Assembly (NCBI GenBank): GCA_030447045.1 | Contig: JAUJMB010000029.1 | Location: 1-13,929, forward strand | DNA from: Rubrobacteraceae bacterium | GTDB lineage: Bacteria; Actinomycetota; Rubrobacteria; Rubrobacterales; Rubrobacteraceae | Reading direction: 5' to 3' | Length of the DNA: 13,929 nt | In this document: piece after piece, positions 1 through 7,586 of the stretch | How the letters are laid out: every line of letters begins with the position of its first letter | Numbering within the stretch: the stretch's first letter is position 1 | Made by a program: the position numbers and the translations under genes | The notes under the pieces: model-generated | The model's input: the letters and a program-made list of their open reading frames with translations, nothing else | The model's database searches: none | What the model was told of the DNA's origin: nothing

Positions 1-395
1 TACTTCGAGGTGATCGTGATGCCGTTGGTAAGGCCCTTGTCCCTCAGGTTCTGCACGACGTTCTGGTAGGAGTCCCAGACGGCGGGGAGGTCCGTCTGCG
101 GGGCCATGAAGTTTATGCCGTGCTGGAAGTAGGGTAGCTCGGTGATGTCGTACCCGCTCGTGCTCTCCAGCGGCGCCGAGAACTCGAACGTGATGTTCTT
201 GGCCGTGCCGTTGCCGATGTTGCGCACGACGATGTTGGTCGTGAAGCGCCCGGTGTAGTCCGCGTCGACTATGATCTGCGGCCGGTCCGTGTCGTCGCGC
301 GCCTTGCGGGCCTGCCTGCCCTGGTAGAGGATCCCGGTCGCGACCACGAGGGTGCCCAGGGAAGACAACAGTTGTGCCCCTATCGCGATGTCCAT
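1..395 (-). CDS. Membrane-anchored hypothetical protein, partial (C-terminus beyond left edge)
   Basis: I do not recognise this gene. The visible part is about 131 residues. It begins with a hydrophobic helix (about residues 2-20, ending in YQGRQARKARDD), which reads as an N-terminal membrane anchor. A beta-rich stretch follows, with NIVVRNIGNGTAKNITFEF, the style of CARDB/DUF11-like Ig-fold segments found outside the membrane. The ATG at 395 has AGAAGGAG (407-414) 11 nt upstream. A GTG at 404 is in frame but only 2 nt from that site, so ATG is preferred. The gene diverges from the membrane protein at 860. Its exterior resembles in kind the Ig-like protein at 11135-11638, but I see no clear sequence identity. 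A coding region is likely; the function is unknown. Confidence 0.72.
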   Translation of the reverse strand, partial: MDIAIGAQLLSSLGTLVVATGILYQGRQARKARDDTDRPQIIVDADYTGRFTTNIVVRNIGNGTAKNITFEFSAPLESTSGYDITELPYFQHGINFMAPQTDLPAVWDSYQNVVQNLRDKGLTNGITITSK

Positions 396-859
396 GATCT
401 TCACGGCTCCTTCTCTAGTTTGTTAGCGGGATTCTCGGCCGGATTCTCCCCCGGACTGTACCAGGAGAAACAGGCCCCAGAGACCGCGGGCCGGGATGGT
501 GCGTGAGCGTGGTCACACGTGCGACGCCGGGGGCAACCTCAACAACTTCCCGTCCGACCATCGGTGGCGGTACCGGCAGCATCCCCGAAGCCCGCCGGCG
601 CGGCGGGCCCCGGTGCATGGCCGGGTGGATCATACCGGACCGCTCGACGATGGACGCTTTCGGCGTCTTTGCCACTTCCACAGTAGGAGTGAGGGGGAGG
701 TGTGGGGGCTCTGTGGGTGGTTCGCTCGGGTGCCCGGCGGCAGACTCCACGTCAGAGAGAAGACCATACGAGGAGAGGAGGCCGGCCAGACGACACCGCG
801 GAGAACGATCGGCCCCAGACGCAGGCGAGTTCGGCGACACCACGCAAAGGAGCACACAG
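396..859. other. Divergent intergenic region, no convincing gene
   Basis: This 464-base gap separates two divergently transcribed genes. Open frames cross it on both strands, but their translations are low-complexity Arg/Gly/Pro/Ser mixtures with no recognisable domain, and the downstream gene has a much better start at 860. A possible minus-strand -10 (TATGAT, 629-634) lacks a good -35. A short hairpin lies at 653-667, and a six-base inverted repeat CCACAG/CTGTGG pairs 678-683 with 711-716. Nothing here matches a riboswitch or T-box consensus that I can recognise. Confidence 0.6.
653..667. other. Short GC-rich stem-loop in divergent leader
   Basis: GACGC (653-657) pairs perfectly with GCGTC (663-667) across the five-base loop TTTCG. 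On the plus strand it is followed by TTT (668-670), so it has the shape of a small intrinsic terminator or attenuator about 190 bases before the gene at 860. The stem is only five or six pairs and the T run is short, so activity is uncertain. On the minus strand the loop reads CGAAA. Confidence 0.35.
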
Positions 860-1345
860 ATGAAAACCCGCACGAAAACAGCCATCATCACCCTACCCGT
901 AGCGGTCGCGGCCTTCCTCTTGGGCCCGGTCCTCTTCCCCCCGGCCGACGTCGGGGCGGTCCCCACCTCCACCCAGCTGCCGTTCTTCGTGTTCCTCGGC
1001 GTCACCGACGCCGTGCTGCTGGGGCTCGGGGTCTCGTTCCTGGTCTTCGGATACCCGCTCCTTAGGAGGGTCTCCCCGGATTCGAGGGCCCGGGCGTGGG
1101 CGATGTACCTGTCGATCGGGTACCTGATGGTCTCCTGGTGGCCTCACCTGAACATGCACGCCTCTAACGGCGTAGATTTTGGGGGGCTGCTGGTGATCGA
1201 CCTCCTCTTCCACCTGCCGCTGGAGGTCGCGGGCGCGGTGCTCGCCTACTGCGCCTACTCGCTGTTCAGGAGCTGGAGGGGCGGAAAGCTAGCCGAAGCG
1301 ATCCACGCCGAGAGCGAGGCCCTGGCGGGCGAAGCGGTCCGCTAG
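860..1345 (+). CDS. Four-helix integral membrane protein, hypothetical
   Basis: The product is 161 residues, and I do not recognise a named family. Predicted membrane segments are at about 8-27, 41-66, 80-97 and 108-137. After the last helix comes a charged cytoplasmic tail (SWRGGKLAEAIHAESEALAGEAVR). Histidines lie in or beside the third and fourth helices: H96 and H100 in WWPHLNMHASNG, and H118 in LLFHLPLE. These could bind heme or a metal, but that is inference. The start is ATG 860, with AAAGGAG (846-852) seven bases upstream. The frame stays open back to 503, but that extension is low-complexity and lacks this ribosome binding site. The next genes begin 126 bases downstream on the same strand and may be cotranscribed. 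Confidence 0.8.
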   Translation: MKTRTKTAIITLPVAVAAFLLGPVLFPPADVGAVPTSTQLPFFVFLGVTDAVLLGLGVSFLVFGYPLLRRVSPDSRARAWAMYLSIGYLMVSWWPHLNMHASNGVDFGGLLVIDLLFHLPLEVAGAVLAYCAYSLFRSWRGGKLAEAIHAESEALAGEAVR

Positions 1346-1362
1346 AGATGGGCGAAGCGGTC
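1327..1362 (+). repeat. 13-bp direct repeat spanning a stop codon
   Basis: GGGCGAAGCGGTC occurs at 1327-1339, inside the last codons of the membrane protein, and again exactly at 1350-1362, just after its TAG stop (1343-1345). The spacing is 23 bases. The arrangement looks like a small local duplication of the gene's 3' end. No function is implied. Confidence 0.75.
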
Positions 1363-1471
1363 GCGTGGGGTGGGGGCCAAGTCCCGCACCCCGCGCGTCC
1401 CGAGAGCGAGAGAAAGAGTAGTGATGGTAAGAGCGGGCGACACCAAAGGCAACGCGGTGGCAGGAGATAAG

Positions 1472-1966
1472 ATGGTCCTGCCGCGAGAAGTAGAGGAGGT
1501 CTTCAGGGAGTTCCGCACCTGCGAGTTCTCGACGCTGGCGCGGGACGGGACCCCGATCACCTGGCCCCTGGTGACCTTGTGGCGGCCGGAGGAGCGGCAA
1601 TTCGTGCTGACGACCTCGATCGGCTTTCCGCAGAAGGCCTTCAACATCCGGCGCAACCCGCGCGTGTCTCTGCTGTTCAGCGACCCCACGGCGAGCGGCC
1701 TGGAGAACCCCCCGGCGGTGCTGGTGCAGGGAGAGGCGGAGGCGCCGGACAGGATCCGGACGAGCCCCAACCACCTGCCGGAGTACTGGAGACGGCTCTT
1801 CGAGATCCAACCGGCAGGCAAGATGTACGGCTCCAACCGGCCCATGCGCTACCTGATGGACTGGTACTACATGCGGCTCTACGTCTCCGTCCGGCCCAGG
1901 CGCGTCCTCTTCTGGCCGGAAGGCGACTTTGCGCAAGCACCCCTGGAGGTAAACCATGTGGGCTGA
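1472..1966 (+). CDS. PNPOx-like split-barrel protein (FDOR superfamily), first of a pair
   Basis: The 164-residue product looks like a pyridoxamine 5'-phosphate oxidase-type split barrel. The N-terminus (LPREVEEVFREFRTCEFSTLARDGTPITWP, about residues 3-32) has the family's opening helix and the 'atl..DGtP...P' strand pair. It is followed by FVLTTSIGFPQKAFNIRRNPRVSLLFSD (about 44-71), the usual 'nlr.nPrvsl' segment, and by VLVQGEAE. The C-terminal third (EYWRRLFEIQPAGKMYGSNRPMRYLMDWYYMRLYVSVRPRRVLFWP) extends the barrel. Family members bind FMN, heme or F420 and act as reductases or oxidases; the cofactor and substrate cannot be read here. ATG 1472 follows CAGGAG (1461-1466) by five bases. An in-frame ATG at 1424 with a weaker AAAGAG is the alternative. 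The gene overlaps the next by 11 bases, so the two are translationally coupled. Confidence 0.8.
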   Translation: MVLPREVEEVFREFRTCEFSTLARDGTPITWPLVTLWRPEERQFVLTTSIGFPQKAFNIRRNPRVSLLFSDPTASGLENPPAVLVQGEAEAPDRIRTSPNHLPEYWRRLFEIQPAGKMYGSNRPMRYLMDWYYMRLYVSVRPRRVLFWPEGDFAQAPLEVNHVG

Positions 1967-2390
1967 GCTCGAGAAGAACCTCGCGGCCTTCGAGACCGCC
2001 GTGCTGAACTCCACGGACCCCGACGGCTACCCCTACAGCGTCCGCTGCCGGCCGCGCCAAGACCCCTCGGCCGGCGTCCTCCGGCTCGACCTCGCCGGGG
2101 GAGAGGCCGTGCGGCCCGGCCCCGCCAGCCTGCTCTGCCACACCCACGACGAAGAGCTGTGGAACCAGAAGGTGTTTCTGCTCACGGGACGGCTCGAAGG
2201 GGTCGGGCGTGAGCGGGTCTTCAGGCCCGAGAGGCCCATCGGGGGCATAGGCTTCCGGGCCGCGGCGCGCATGCTGGTAGGCGCGCGCAAGACCACCAAG
2301 GCGTACCTGAAAAAGCGCGGCCTGGCACGCCCCCGGATTCCCTGGGACGAGGTCGAAGCGGTCAAGGAACGGCCGCCCCGGTCCGGGTAG
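1956..2390 (+). CDS. Second PNPOx-like split-barrel protein, coupled to the first
   Basis: The 144-residue product probably adopts the same split-barrel fold. The evidence is FETAVLNSTDPDGYPYSVRCRP near the N-terminus (strand-turn with DGYP), then LRLDLA and a long strand region SLLCHTHDEELWNQKVFLLTGRLE (about 78-101). A basic helical end follows (ARMLVGARKTTKAYLKKRGL), which may be species-specific. ATG 1956 has a strong TGGAGGT (1944-1950) five bases away and lies within the last codons of the preceding gene. This favours equal expression and possibly a heterodimer, since split-barrel proteins normally dimerise with the cofactor at the interface. The family assignment is weaker than for its partner. 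Cofactor and substrate are unknown. Confidence 0.72.
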   Translation: MWAELEKNLAAFETAVLNSTDPDGYPYSVRCRPRQDPSAGVLRLDLAGGEAVRPGPASLLCHTHDEELWNQKVFLLTGRLEGVGRERVFRPERPIGGIGFRAAARMLVGARKTTKAYLKKRGLARPRIPWDEVEAVKERPPRSG

Positions 2391-2447
2391 CATAGGAACG
2401 CCGCGATGAGGCGGACGGACGTCGTTTCTGCGGCGGGGGCGGCGAAC

Positions 2448-3830
2448 CTACCCCGAGATGAGGGCCTTGAGCCTGTCCCGGACGGACTCTATCGGCACGC
2501 GCTCCTGCTCTAGCGTGTCGCGGTCGCGGATGGTTACCTGCCTGTCCTCGATGGTGTCGAAGTCCACCGTCACGCAGAAGGGGGTGCCCGCCTCGTCCTG
2601 GCGGCGGTAGCGGCGGCCGATGGAGCCGGAGTCGTCGTAGAAGAGGCGGTAGTCGCCCTTGAGGTCGTCGTAGAGTTCGCGCGCTATGGTCGAGACCGGC
2701 TCCTTCTTCGAGAGGGGGAAGACGGCGGCCTTGGTGGGGGCGATGCGCGGGTGGAGCTTGAGGACGGTGCGCTCCTCGCCGTTCACCTCTTCTTCGGTGT
2801 AGGCGTCCATGAGGAAGGCGAGCATGATCCTGTCGGGACCGACGGCGGGCTCTATGACGTAGGGGTAGTAGCGCTTGTTGGTGGCCTGGTCGATGTACTC
2901 GAGGTTCTCGCCGGAGTGCTCGGCGTGCTGCCTGAGGTCGTAGTCCGTGCGGTTGGCCACGCCTTCGAGCTCGGACCAGCCGGCGAAGGGGTAGTTGTAC
3001 TCGATGTCCACCGTGCGCTTGGAGTAGTGGGAGAGCTTCTCCTTGGGGTGCTCGTAGCGGCGGAGGTTCTCTTCTTTGATGCCGAGGTTCAGGTACCAGT
3101 TCCAGCGCTGCTCGATCCAGTACTCGTGCCACTCCTCGTCCGTGCCCGGCTCGACGAAGAACTCCATCTCCATCTGCTCGAACTCGCGGGTGCGGAAGAT
3201 AAAGTTGCCCGGCGTGATCTCGTTCCTGAACGACTTGCCCTGCTGGGCGATCCCGAACGGCACCTTGACCCGGCTCGTCTGGGTGACGTTCTTGAAGTTC
3301 ACGAAGATCCCCTGCGCCGTCTCCGGCCTCAGGTACGCCAGGTTCTCCTCGCTCTTGACCGGCCCCATGTAAGTCTCGAACATCAGGTTGAAGGGCCGGA
3401 CCGGCGCGAAGTCCCGCCCGCCGTCGACGGGGTCCTTGACGCGGTCGTCCTCCTGGATGATGCGCGTCAGCTCCTCGGGGCTAAGACCTTCGGCGTCGAT
3501 GCCGGTGGCGTCCTCTATGAGGTGGTCGGCCCTGTAGCGGCGCTTGCTGGTGCGGCTCTCGACGAGCATGTCGTTGAAGGTCGCGGTGTGCCCGGAGGCC
3601 TCCCACACCTTCGGGTGCATGATGATCGCGGCGTCAAGCCCGACGACGTCGTCGCGCGTGTGGACGAGGCTCCGCCACCACTCCTCTTTTATGTTCCGCT
3701 TCATCTCGACGCCGAGCGGTCCGTAGTCGTAGGAGGACCTGAGGCCGCCGTAGATCTCCGAGCTCTGGTACACGAAGCCCCGGCGCTTGCAGAACGCCAC
3801 CACCTTGTCCATCGTCACGGCTTGCGACAC
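2448..3830 (-). CDS. glyQS: Glycyl-tRNA synthetase, alpha2 type
   Basis: This cytoplasmic class II enzyme charges tRNA-Gly with glycine using ATP. The 460-residue single chain matches the homodimeric (eukaryote/archaea-like) form rather than the alpha2beta2 form. Landmarks: [19 protein letters not shown] (34-52, motif 1 region), RPETAQGIF (168-176), motif 2 [20 protein letters not shown] (201-220), a glycine-site region [14 protein letters not shown] (286-299) and motif 3 [14 protein letters not shown] (327-340). The C-terminal anticodon-binding domain (about 362-455) begins at [16 protein letters not shown]. The GTG start at 3830 is three bases from CCCTCC (GGAGGG, 3834-3839). This is a tight spacing, but the next in-frame candidates (GTG 3818, ATG 3812) are too far from the site. 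It converges with the split-barrel pair and diverges from the aminotransferase. All catalytic motifs are intact. Confidence 0.97.
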   Translation of the reverse strand: MSQAVTMDKVVAFCKRRGFVYQSSEIYGGLRSSYDYGPLGVEMKRNIKEEWWRSLVHTRDDVVGLDAAIIMHPKVWEASGHTATFNDMLVESRTSKRRYRADHLIEDATGIDAEGLSPEELTRIIQEDDRVKDPVDGGRDFAPVRPFNLMFETYMGPVKSEENLAYLRPETAQGIFVNFKNVTQTSRVKVPFGIAQQGKSFRNEITPGNFIFRTREFEQMEMEFFVEPGTDEEWHEYWIEQRWNWYLNLGIKEENLRRYEHPKEKLSHYSKRTVDIEYNYPFAGWSELEGVANRTDYDLRQHAEHSGENLEYIDQATNKRYYPYVIEPAVGPDRIMLAFLMDAYTEEEVNGEERTVLKLHPRIAPTKAAVFPLSKKEPVSTIARELYDDLKGDYRLFYDDSGSIGRRYRRQDEAGTPFCVTVDFDTIEDRQVTIRDRDTLEQERVPIESVRDRLKALISG

Positions 3831-3868
3831 GAGCCCTCCGAACTATCAGCCTGCCCAAGATCCCGGCA

Positions 3869-3874
3869 AGTATA
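3869..3874 (-). promoter_or_regulatory. Candidate -10 element for glyQS
   Basis: On the minus strand TATACT (3874 to 3869) is a near-consensus sigma70-type -10 in a GC-rich setting, about 40 bases before the GTG start. Transcription would begin near 3862 and give a leader of about 30 bases. No good TTGACA-like -35 sits 16-18 bases upstream, so the call rests on the -10 alone. Confidence 0.4.
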
Positions 3875-3978
3875 GCCTACAGCCATGGGCCCACCGCGCC
3901 CTCCGGGCCGACGGGACGTGCCAGGAGCAGAAGCGCCTCGGCCCCGGGCGTCGCCGGACGACCCCCGCCGGCAAGGGG

Positions 3979-3984
3979 CATAAT
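3979..3984 (+). promoter_or_regulatory. Candidate -10 element for the aminotransferase gene
   Basis: CATAAT (3979-3984) is the only AT-rich hexamer in this GC-rich divergent gap on the plus strand. It would place transcription near 3991 and leave a leader of about 60 bases before the TTG start. No recognisable -35 is present. Confidence 0.28.
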
Positions 3985-4052
3985 TGCAACGCCCGCGCCC
4001 CGAACCTGCGCGGGCCACCGCGCAATTCGACGTCGCACGACAGGAGGGCCCC

Positions 4053-5195
4053 TTGAGGAACATGCCGGAGTTCGAGCTGGAGCGTTACTTCGCCCGTCAC
4101 GAGTTCGACGCGCCCTACCTGCTGAGTTCCTCGGACATGGAGACGGTGCGCCTGGACGGGCTGCTCGCCCTGGCCGACGGCGAGGGGCGCAGGATGTGGG
4201 AGAATCTCGCCCTCGGTTACACGGAACCGGCCGGCCACCCGCTGCTGCGCGAGGAGATAGCCGCCCTCTACGAGACCGTCCCGCCCGAGGGCGTGCTGGT
4301 CTTCTCGGGGGCGGAGGAGGCCATCTTCGCCCTCTCGAACGTGGTGGCCGGCGGGCGTTCTGGCGAGAGCCCCGGCAAGCGCGCGGCGGTCATGTGGCCC
4401 GCCTACCAGTCCCTCCACGAGGTCGCCCGCTCCGCCGGGGCCGACGTGGACCTCCTGGAGCTGCGTCACGAGGAGGGGTGGGCGTTTGATCCGACCGCGC
4501 TCGGGGACCTCGTCGGGCCGTCGACGGGCCTCGTCGTCCTCAACTTCCCGCACAACCCCACCGGGGCCCAGCCCGACGAGGAGACCTTCCGCCTGGCGGT
4601 GGGCGTGGCCCGGGGGGCGGGCGCCACGCTGCTCTCCGACGAGGTGTACCGGCTCCTCGAACATAATCCCGCCGACCGCCTGCCTGCCGCCGCGGACCTC
4701 CACGAGGGGGCGGTGAGCCTCGGGGTGATGTCCAAGTCCTTCGGGCTGGCGGGGCTGCGCATAGGCTGGCTCGCCACCCGCGACCTCGACCTCCTCGGGC
4801 GCGTGGCGGCCTTCAAGGACTACACCACCATCTGCAACTCCGCCCCCAGCGAGGTGTTGGCCCTCGTGGCCCTGCGGGCCAGGACGGAGATCCTCGCCCG
4901 GAACCTGCGCCTCGTCCTGGACAACCTCCCCCACGCCGACGCCTTCTTCGAGAAGTGGCGGGGGACGATGGAGTGGACCCGCCCGAGGGTGGGCTGCATA
5001 GGCTTCCCGCGCCTCCTTTCTGACGTCCCCGCCGAGCGTTTCGCGGCAGGACTGGTGGAGGAGGAGGGCGTGATGCTGCTGCCGGGGAGCGTCTACGGGC
5101 ACCCGGGCAACCACTTCCGCCTCGGCTTCGGACGGCGCAACTTCCCGCAGGCCCTCGAACGCCTCGACCGCTTCGCCGAGCGGCGGCTGGCCTGA
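4053..5195 (+). CDS. PLP-dependent aminotransferase, class I/II (fold type I)
   Basis: This is a cytoplasmic pyridoxal-phosphate enzyme of the aspartate aminotransferase superfamily, 380 residues from the chosen start. Conserved features in order: GYTEPAGHPLLREEIAALY (55-73), NFPHNPTG (164-171, the cofactor/substrate asparagine), SDEVYR (195-200, the aspartate that holds the pyridine nitrogen) and SKSFGLAGLRIGW (227-239). In the last motif K228 is the Schiff-base lysine and R236 is expected at the phosphate. A distal NHFRLGFGR carries the probable carboxylate-binding arginine. The amino-group donor and acceptor cannot be predicted. TTG 4053 lies four bases after AGGAGGG (4042-4048). ATG 4062 is in frame but 13 bases from that site. 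A GTG/ATG-initiated longer form from 3984 adds an unconserved, Arg-rich leader. It stands alone, divergent from glyQS. Confidence 0.92.
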   Translation: MRNMPEFELERYFARHEFDAPYLLSSSDMETVRLDGLLALADGEGRRMWENLALGYTEPAGHPLLREEIAALYETVPPEGVLVFSGAEEAIFALSNVVAGGRSGESPGKRAAVMWPAYQSLHEVARSAGADVDLLELRHEEGWAFDPTALGDLVGPSTGLVVLNFPHNPTGAQPDEETFRLAVGVARGAGATLLSDEVYRLLEHNPADRLPAAADLHEGAVSLGVMSKSFGLAGLRIGWLATRDLDLLGRVAAFKDYTTICNSAPSEVLALVALRARTEILARNLRLVLDNLPHADAFFEKWRGTMEWTRPRVGCIGFPRLLSDVPAERFAAGLVEEEGVMLLPGSVYGHPGNHFRLGFGRRNFPQALERLDRFAERRLA

Positions 5196-5214
5196 GGAGT
5201 CCCTCCACGTGGGC

Positions 5215-5249
5215 GGGCGTTCTTCCTGTCGGCCCCGACGCGGACGCCT
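5215..5249. terminator. Possible terminator between convergent genes
   Basis: Between the aminotransferase stop (5195) and the ATPase stop (5310), GGCGT (5216-5220) can pair with ACGCC (5244-5248). Inside it, GTCG (5228-5231) can pair with CGAC (5236-5239). There is no T run on either side, so this is a weak, GC-type candidate that could serve both directions. Confidence 0.25.
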
Positions 5250-5309
5250 CCACCCCGGCCCGTTCCGCCGGTGTGGGACCGCAGACGATCCCGTGCCGGT
5301 AGGGGGGAG

Positions 5310-7586
5310 CTAGCTGCGGAAGAGCCTGAGCCCGTTCAGGGTGACGGCGATGGAGGTGCCCATGTCCGCGAGGACCGCCGCCCACAGCGCCACGAGCCCG
5401 AACGGGGCGAGCAGGACGAACACGCCCTTCACGAGCAGGGAGACGAGCACGTTCTGCTTTATGATCCCCTCGGCCGCCCGCGAGAGCCTCACGGCCTCCG
5501 CGAGCTTCGGCAGGTCGTCCCGCATGAGGGCGACGTCGGCCGTCTCGAGCGCCACGTCCGTGCCCGCGGCACCCATCGCGAAGCCCACGGAGGAGGCCGC
5601 GAGCGCCGGCGCGTCGTTCACGCCGTCCCCGACCATCCCCGCCGAGCCGTGCCTCTCCACGAGGTCGCGCACCGCCTCCACCTTCTGCTCCGGAAGCAGC
5701 CGCGCCCTGTAGTCCACGCCCACCGCCTCCGCCACCCGGCGCGCCGGTGCCTCCGCGTCCCCGGTGAGCATGACGATCTCACCTATGCCGCCGCCTCGCA
5801 GCGCCTCGACCGTCTCCCTGGCGTCGGTGCGGACGGCGTCGGCGAGGCCGAAGACCGCGAAGGGACCCCGCTCCTCGTCCCCCAGAACGACCGGCGTCTC
5901 CCCGGCCCGCGCCACCTCTTCGAGTGCCGTCTCGGCAGCCGCCAGCGAGATCCCCCGCTCGGCGAAGAGGCGGGGACTTCCGATCAGGTACGGTTTGTCC
6001 GAGATCCGGCCCGCCGCACCCCTCCCGGGAAAGGACCTGAACCCAGATACCGCCGGCAGGATGCCTCCCCGGTCTTCGGCGGCGGAGAGGATCGCGTAAG
6101 CCAGCGGGTGCTCCGACCGTCGCTCTAGCGCCGCCGCGAGGGCCAGCGCTTCGTCCTCGTCCGCGTCGCCGAGCACCACCACCCGCGAGAGGACCGGGCG
6201 CCCCTCGGTGAGCGTACCCGTCTTGTCTAGGGCGAGCGCCCCGAGGCGGCCGGCCGCTTCGAGGGCGGCGCCACCCTTCACGAGGATGCCACGCCTGGAG
6301 GCGGCCCCGATCCCGGCTACGACCGTGACGGGCGTGGAGATAACGAGCGCGCACGGGCAGGCGATGATGAGCAGCGCGAGCGCCCTGTAGAACCACTCCC
6401 CGAACGAGGCGCCCAGCAGCGGCGGCGCCACCGCCAGCGCGGCGGCCCCCGCCACGACGATCGGGGTGTAGACGCGCGAGAAGCGGTCCACGAAGACCTC
6501 CGCCGGCGCCTTCTCGGCCTGCGCCTCCTCGACGAGGCGCGAGATCCTCTGCAGCGTCGAATGGGCGGCCTGCTTGGTCGCCCTGACCACCAGGCCGCCG
6601 GAGCCGTTTAGCGCGCCCGAGTACACCCCGGCGCCCGGCCCCTTCTCGACCGGCACGCCCTCGCCCGTGACCGGCGACTCGTCCATCGCGGACTCGCCCT
6701 CTACCACCACGCCGTCCACCGCGAGCCGCTCCCCGGGCCTCACGACCACCATCTCCCCGACGCCGACCTCGTCCGCGGGTACCACGACCTCGGAACCCCC
6801 CCGCCTGACGAGCACCTCGTTCGGGGCGAGGCGAACCAGCGCCCTCACGGCCCCGCGCGTCCTGTCTATGGCGTAGACCTGCAGGGCGTTGCCGGCGGCG
6901 AAGAGGACCACGACGGAGGCCGCCTCGGCCCACTCCCCGATCCCCACGGCGCCCACGGTGGCCGCGCTCATCAGGACGTTCATATCCAGGTGGCGCGCCC
7001 TGAGGCCAGCCACGGCTGCCCGGAAGATCGGCAGGCCGCCCACGACTATGGCCGAGAGATAGGCCGTCACCCGAGCCACTTCGGGTGCGCCGCCGAGGGA
7101 GAGCGCGAGGCCCGAGAGGAACAGCAGGGCCGAGGCGGCCGTCGAGAGTACCCTCGGGGTGCGCCAGAGAGGTGGCCTCTCGGCCTCCTCGGTCCTGGCC
7201 ACCCCGTAGCCGGCGGCCCTGACGGCGCCCTCGAGATCCTCCGCCGAGACGCCGGGCCCATGCTCGGCGTCCAGGCGCCCGGCTGCGAAGTTCACGGTCG
7301 CCTTCGCCACGCCGGGCAGGGCCGAGACGCTTCGCTCGACGGTGGCCGCGCAACTCGCGCAGTCCATCCCCTCCACGCGCACCACGGTCCTCTCCCGGGC
7401 GGACAGGGGACCCTCCGGGTTCGCCTCCCGCGTCGTCGGGGTAGCGGAGACCGCCCCGGCCGTCGCGTCGCCCGAGCAGCAGGCGTCCGCGCAGCCGTCA
7501 GCCCCCCGGTGCGGCGCTTCCGCCTCCTCGTGCTTCGGCGGGGGAGTCTGGCCCAGGACGGGCAGCATCCTCCTCGGGCGGCTCAC
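5310..7586 (-). CDS. cadA: P1B-type ATPase exporting Cd/Zn/Pb
   Basis: This is an inner-membrane pump that expels divalent soft metals using ATP, 758 residues from the chosen start. Order of parts: a Cys-bearing extension GCADACCSGD (31-40), a heavy-metal-associated domain with GMDCASC (73-79), eight predicted helices, the actuator motif DESPVTGEG (302-310), the transport motif CPC (410-412), phosphorylation site DKTGTLTEG (D454), the HP motif SEHPLAYA (491-498) and hinge GDGVNDAP (653-660). K720 in QNVLVSLLVKG and D741 in ADMGTS match the ZntA-type lysine/aspartate pair that marks Zn/Cd/Pb pumps rather than Cu pumps. GTG 7586 overlaps the repressor's stop codon (GTGA), which favours coupling. 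ATG 7568 is the alternative, but its GAGGAGG abuts it with no spacer. Catalytic residues are intact; exact metal choice is inferred. Confidence 0.95.
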   Translation of the reverse strand: MSRPRRMLPVLGQTPPPKHEEAEAPHRGADGCADACCSGDATAGAVSATPTTREANPEGPLSARERTVVRVEGMDCASCAATVERSVSALPGVAKATVNFAAGRLDAEHGPGVSAEDLEGAVRAAGYGVARTEEAERPPLWRTPRVLSTAASALLFLSGLALSLGGAPEVARVTAYLSAIVVGGLPIFRAAVAGLRARHLDMNVLMSAATVGAVGIGEWAEAASVVVLFAAGNALQVYAIDRTRGAVRALVRLAPNEVLVRRGGSEVVVPADEVGVGEMVVVRPGERLAVDGVVVEGESAMDESPVTGEGVPVEKGPGAGVYSGALNGSGGLVVRATKQAAHSTLQRISRLVEEAQAEKAPAEVFVDRFSRVYTPIVVAGAAALAVAPPLLGASFGEWFYRALALLIIACPCALVISTPVTVVAGIGAASRRGILVKGGAALEAAGRLGALALDKTGTLTEGRPVLSRVVVLGDADEDEALALAAALERRSEHPLAYAILSAAEDRGGILPAVSGFRSFPGRGAAGRISDKPYLIGSPRLFAERGISLAAAETALEEVARAGETPVVLGDEERGPFAVFGLADAVRTDARETVEALRGGGIGEIVMLTGDAEAPARRVAEAVGVDYRARLLPEQKVEAVRDLVERHGSAGMVGDGVNDAPALAASSVGFAMGAAGTDVALETADVALMRDDLPKLAEAVRLSRAAEGIIKQNVLVSLLVKGVFVLLAPFGLVALWAAVLADMGTSIAVTLNGLRLFRS

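Noticed and set aside
503..859. A long in-frame N-terminal extension of the four-helix membrane protein (from 503)
   Set aside because: The extension is low-complexity, rich in Arg/Gly/Ser/Pro, with no domain or good ribosome binding site, whereas ATG 860 has AAAGGAG at ideal spacing followed directly by a membrane helix.
415..1005. A 196-codon minus-strand open frame opposite the leader and start of the membrane protein
   Set aside because: The translation is Pro/Arg/Thr-rich without domain features, and it overlaps the real gene; typical of high-G+C shadow frames.
3831..4052. A T-box or other riboswitch leader for glyQS
   Set aside because: No TGGNACCGCG-like T-box sequence is present on the minus strand, and the best -10 lies only about 40 bases before the start.
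3846..5114. A 422-codon minus-strand frame opposite the aminotransferase
   Set aside because: The translation has long Arg/Gly/Pro/Glu runs and no family motif, while the plus strand carries a complete set of aminotransferase motifs.
5779..7353. A 524-codon frame within the ATPase gene on the same strand
   Set aside because: It is an alternative frame of the ATPase with extreme Arg/Gly composition; the ATPase motifs lie in the other frame.
7566..7568. ATG 7568 as the ATPase start
   Set aside because: Its GAGGAGG touches the start codon with no spacer. GTG 7586, which overlaps the repressor stop as GTGA, is a better coupled start, although the ATG cannot be excluded.
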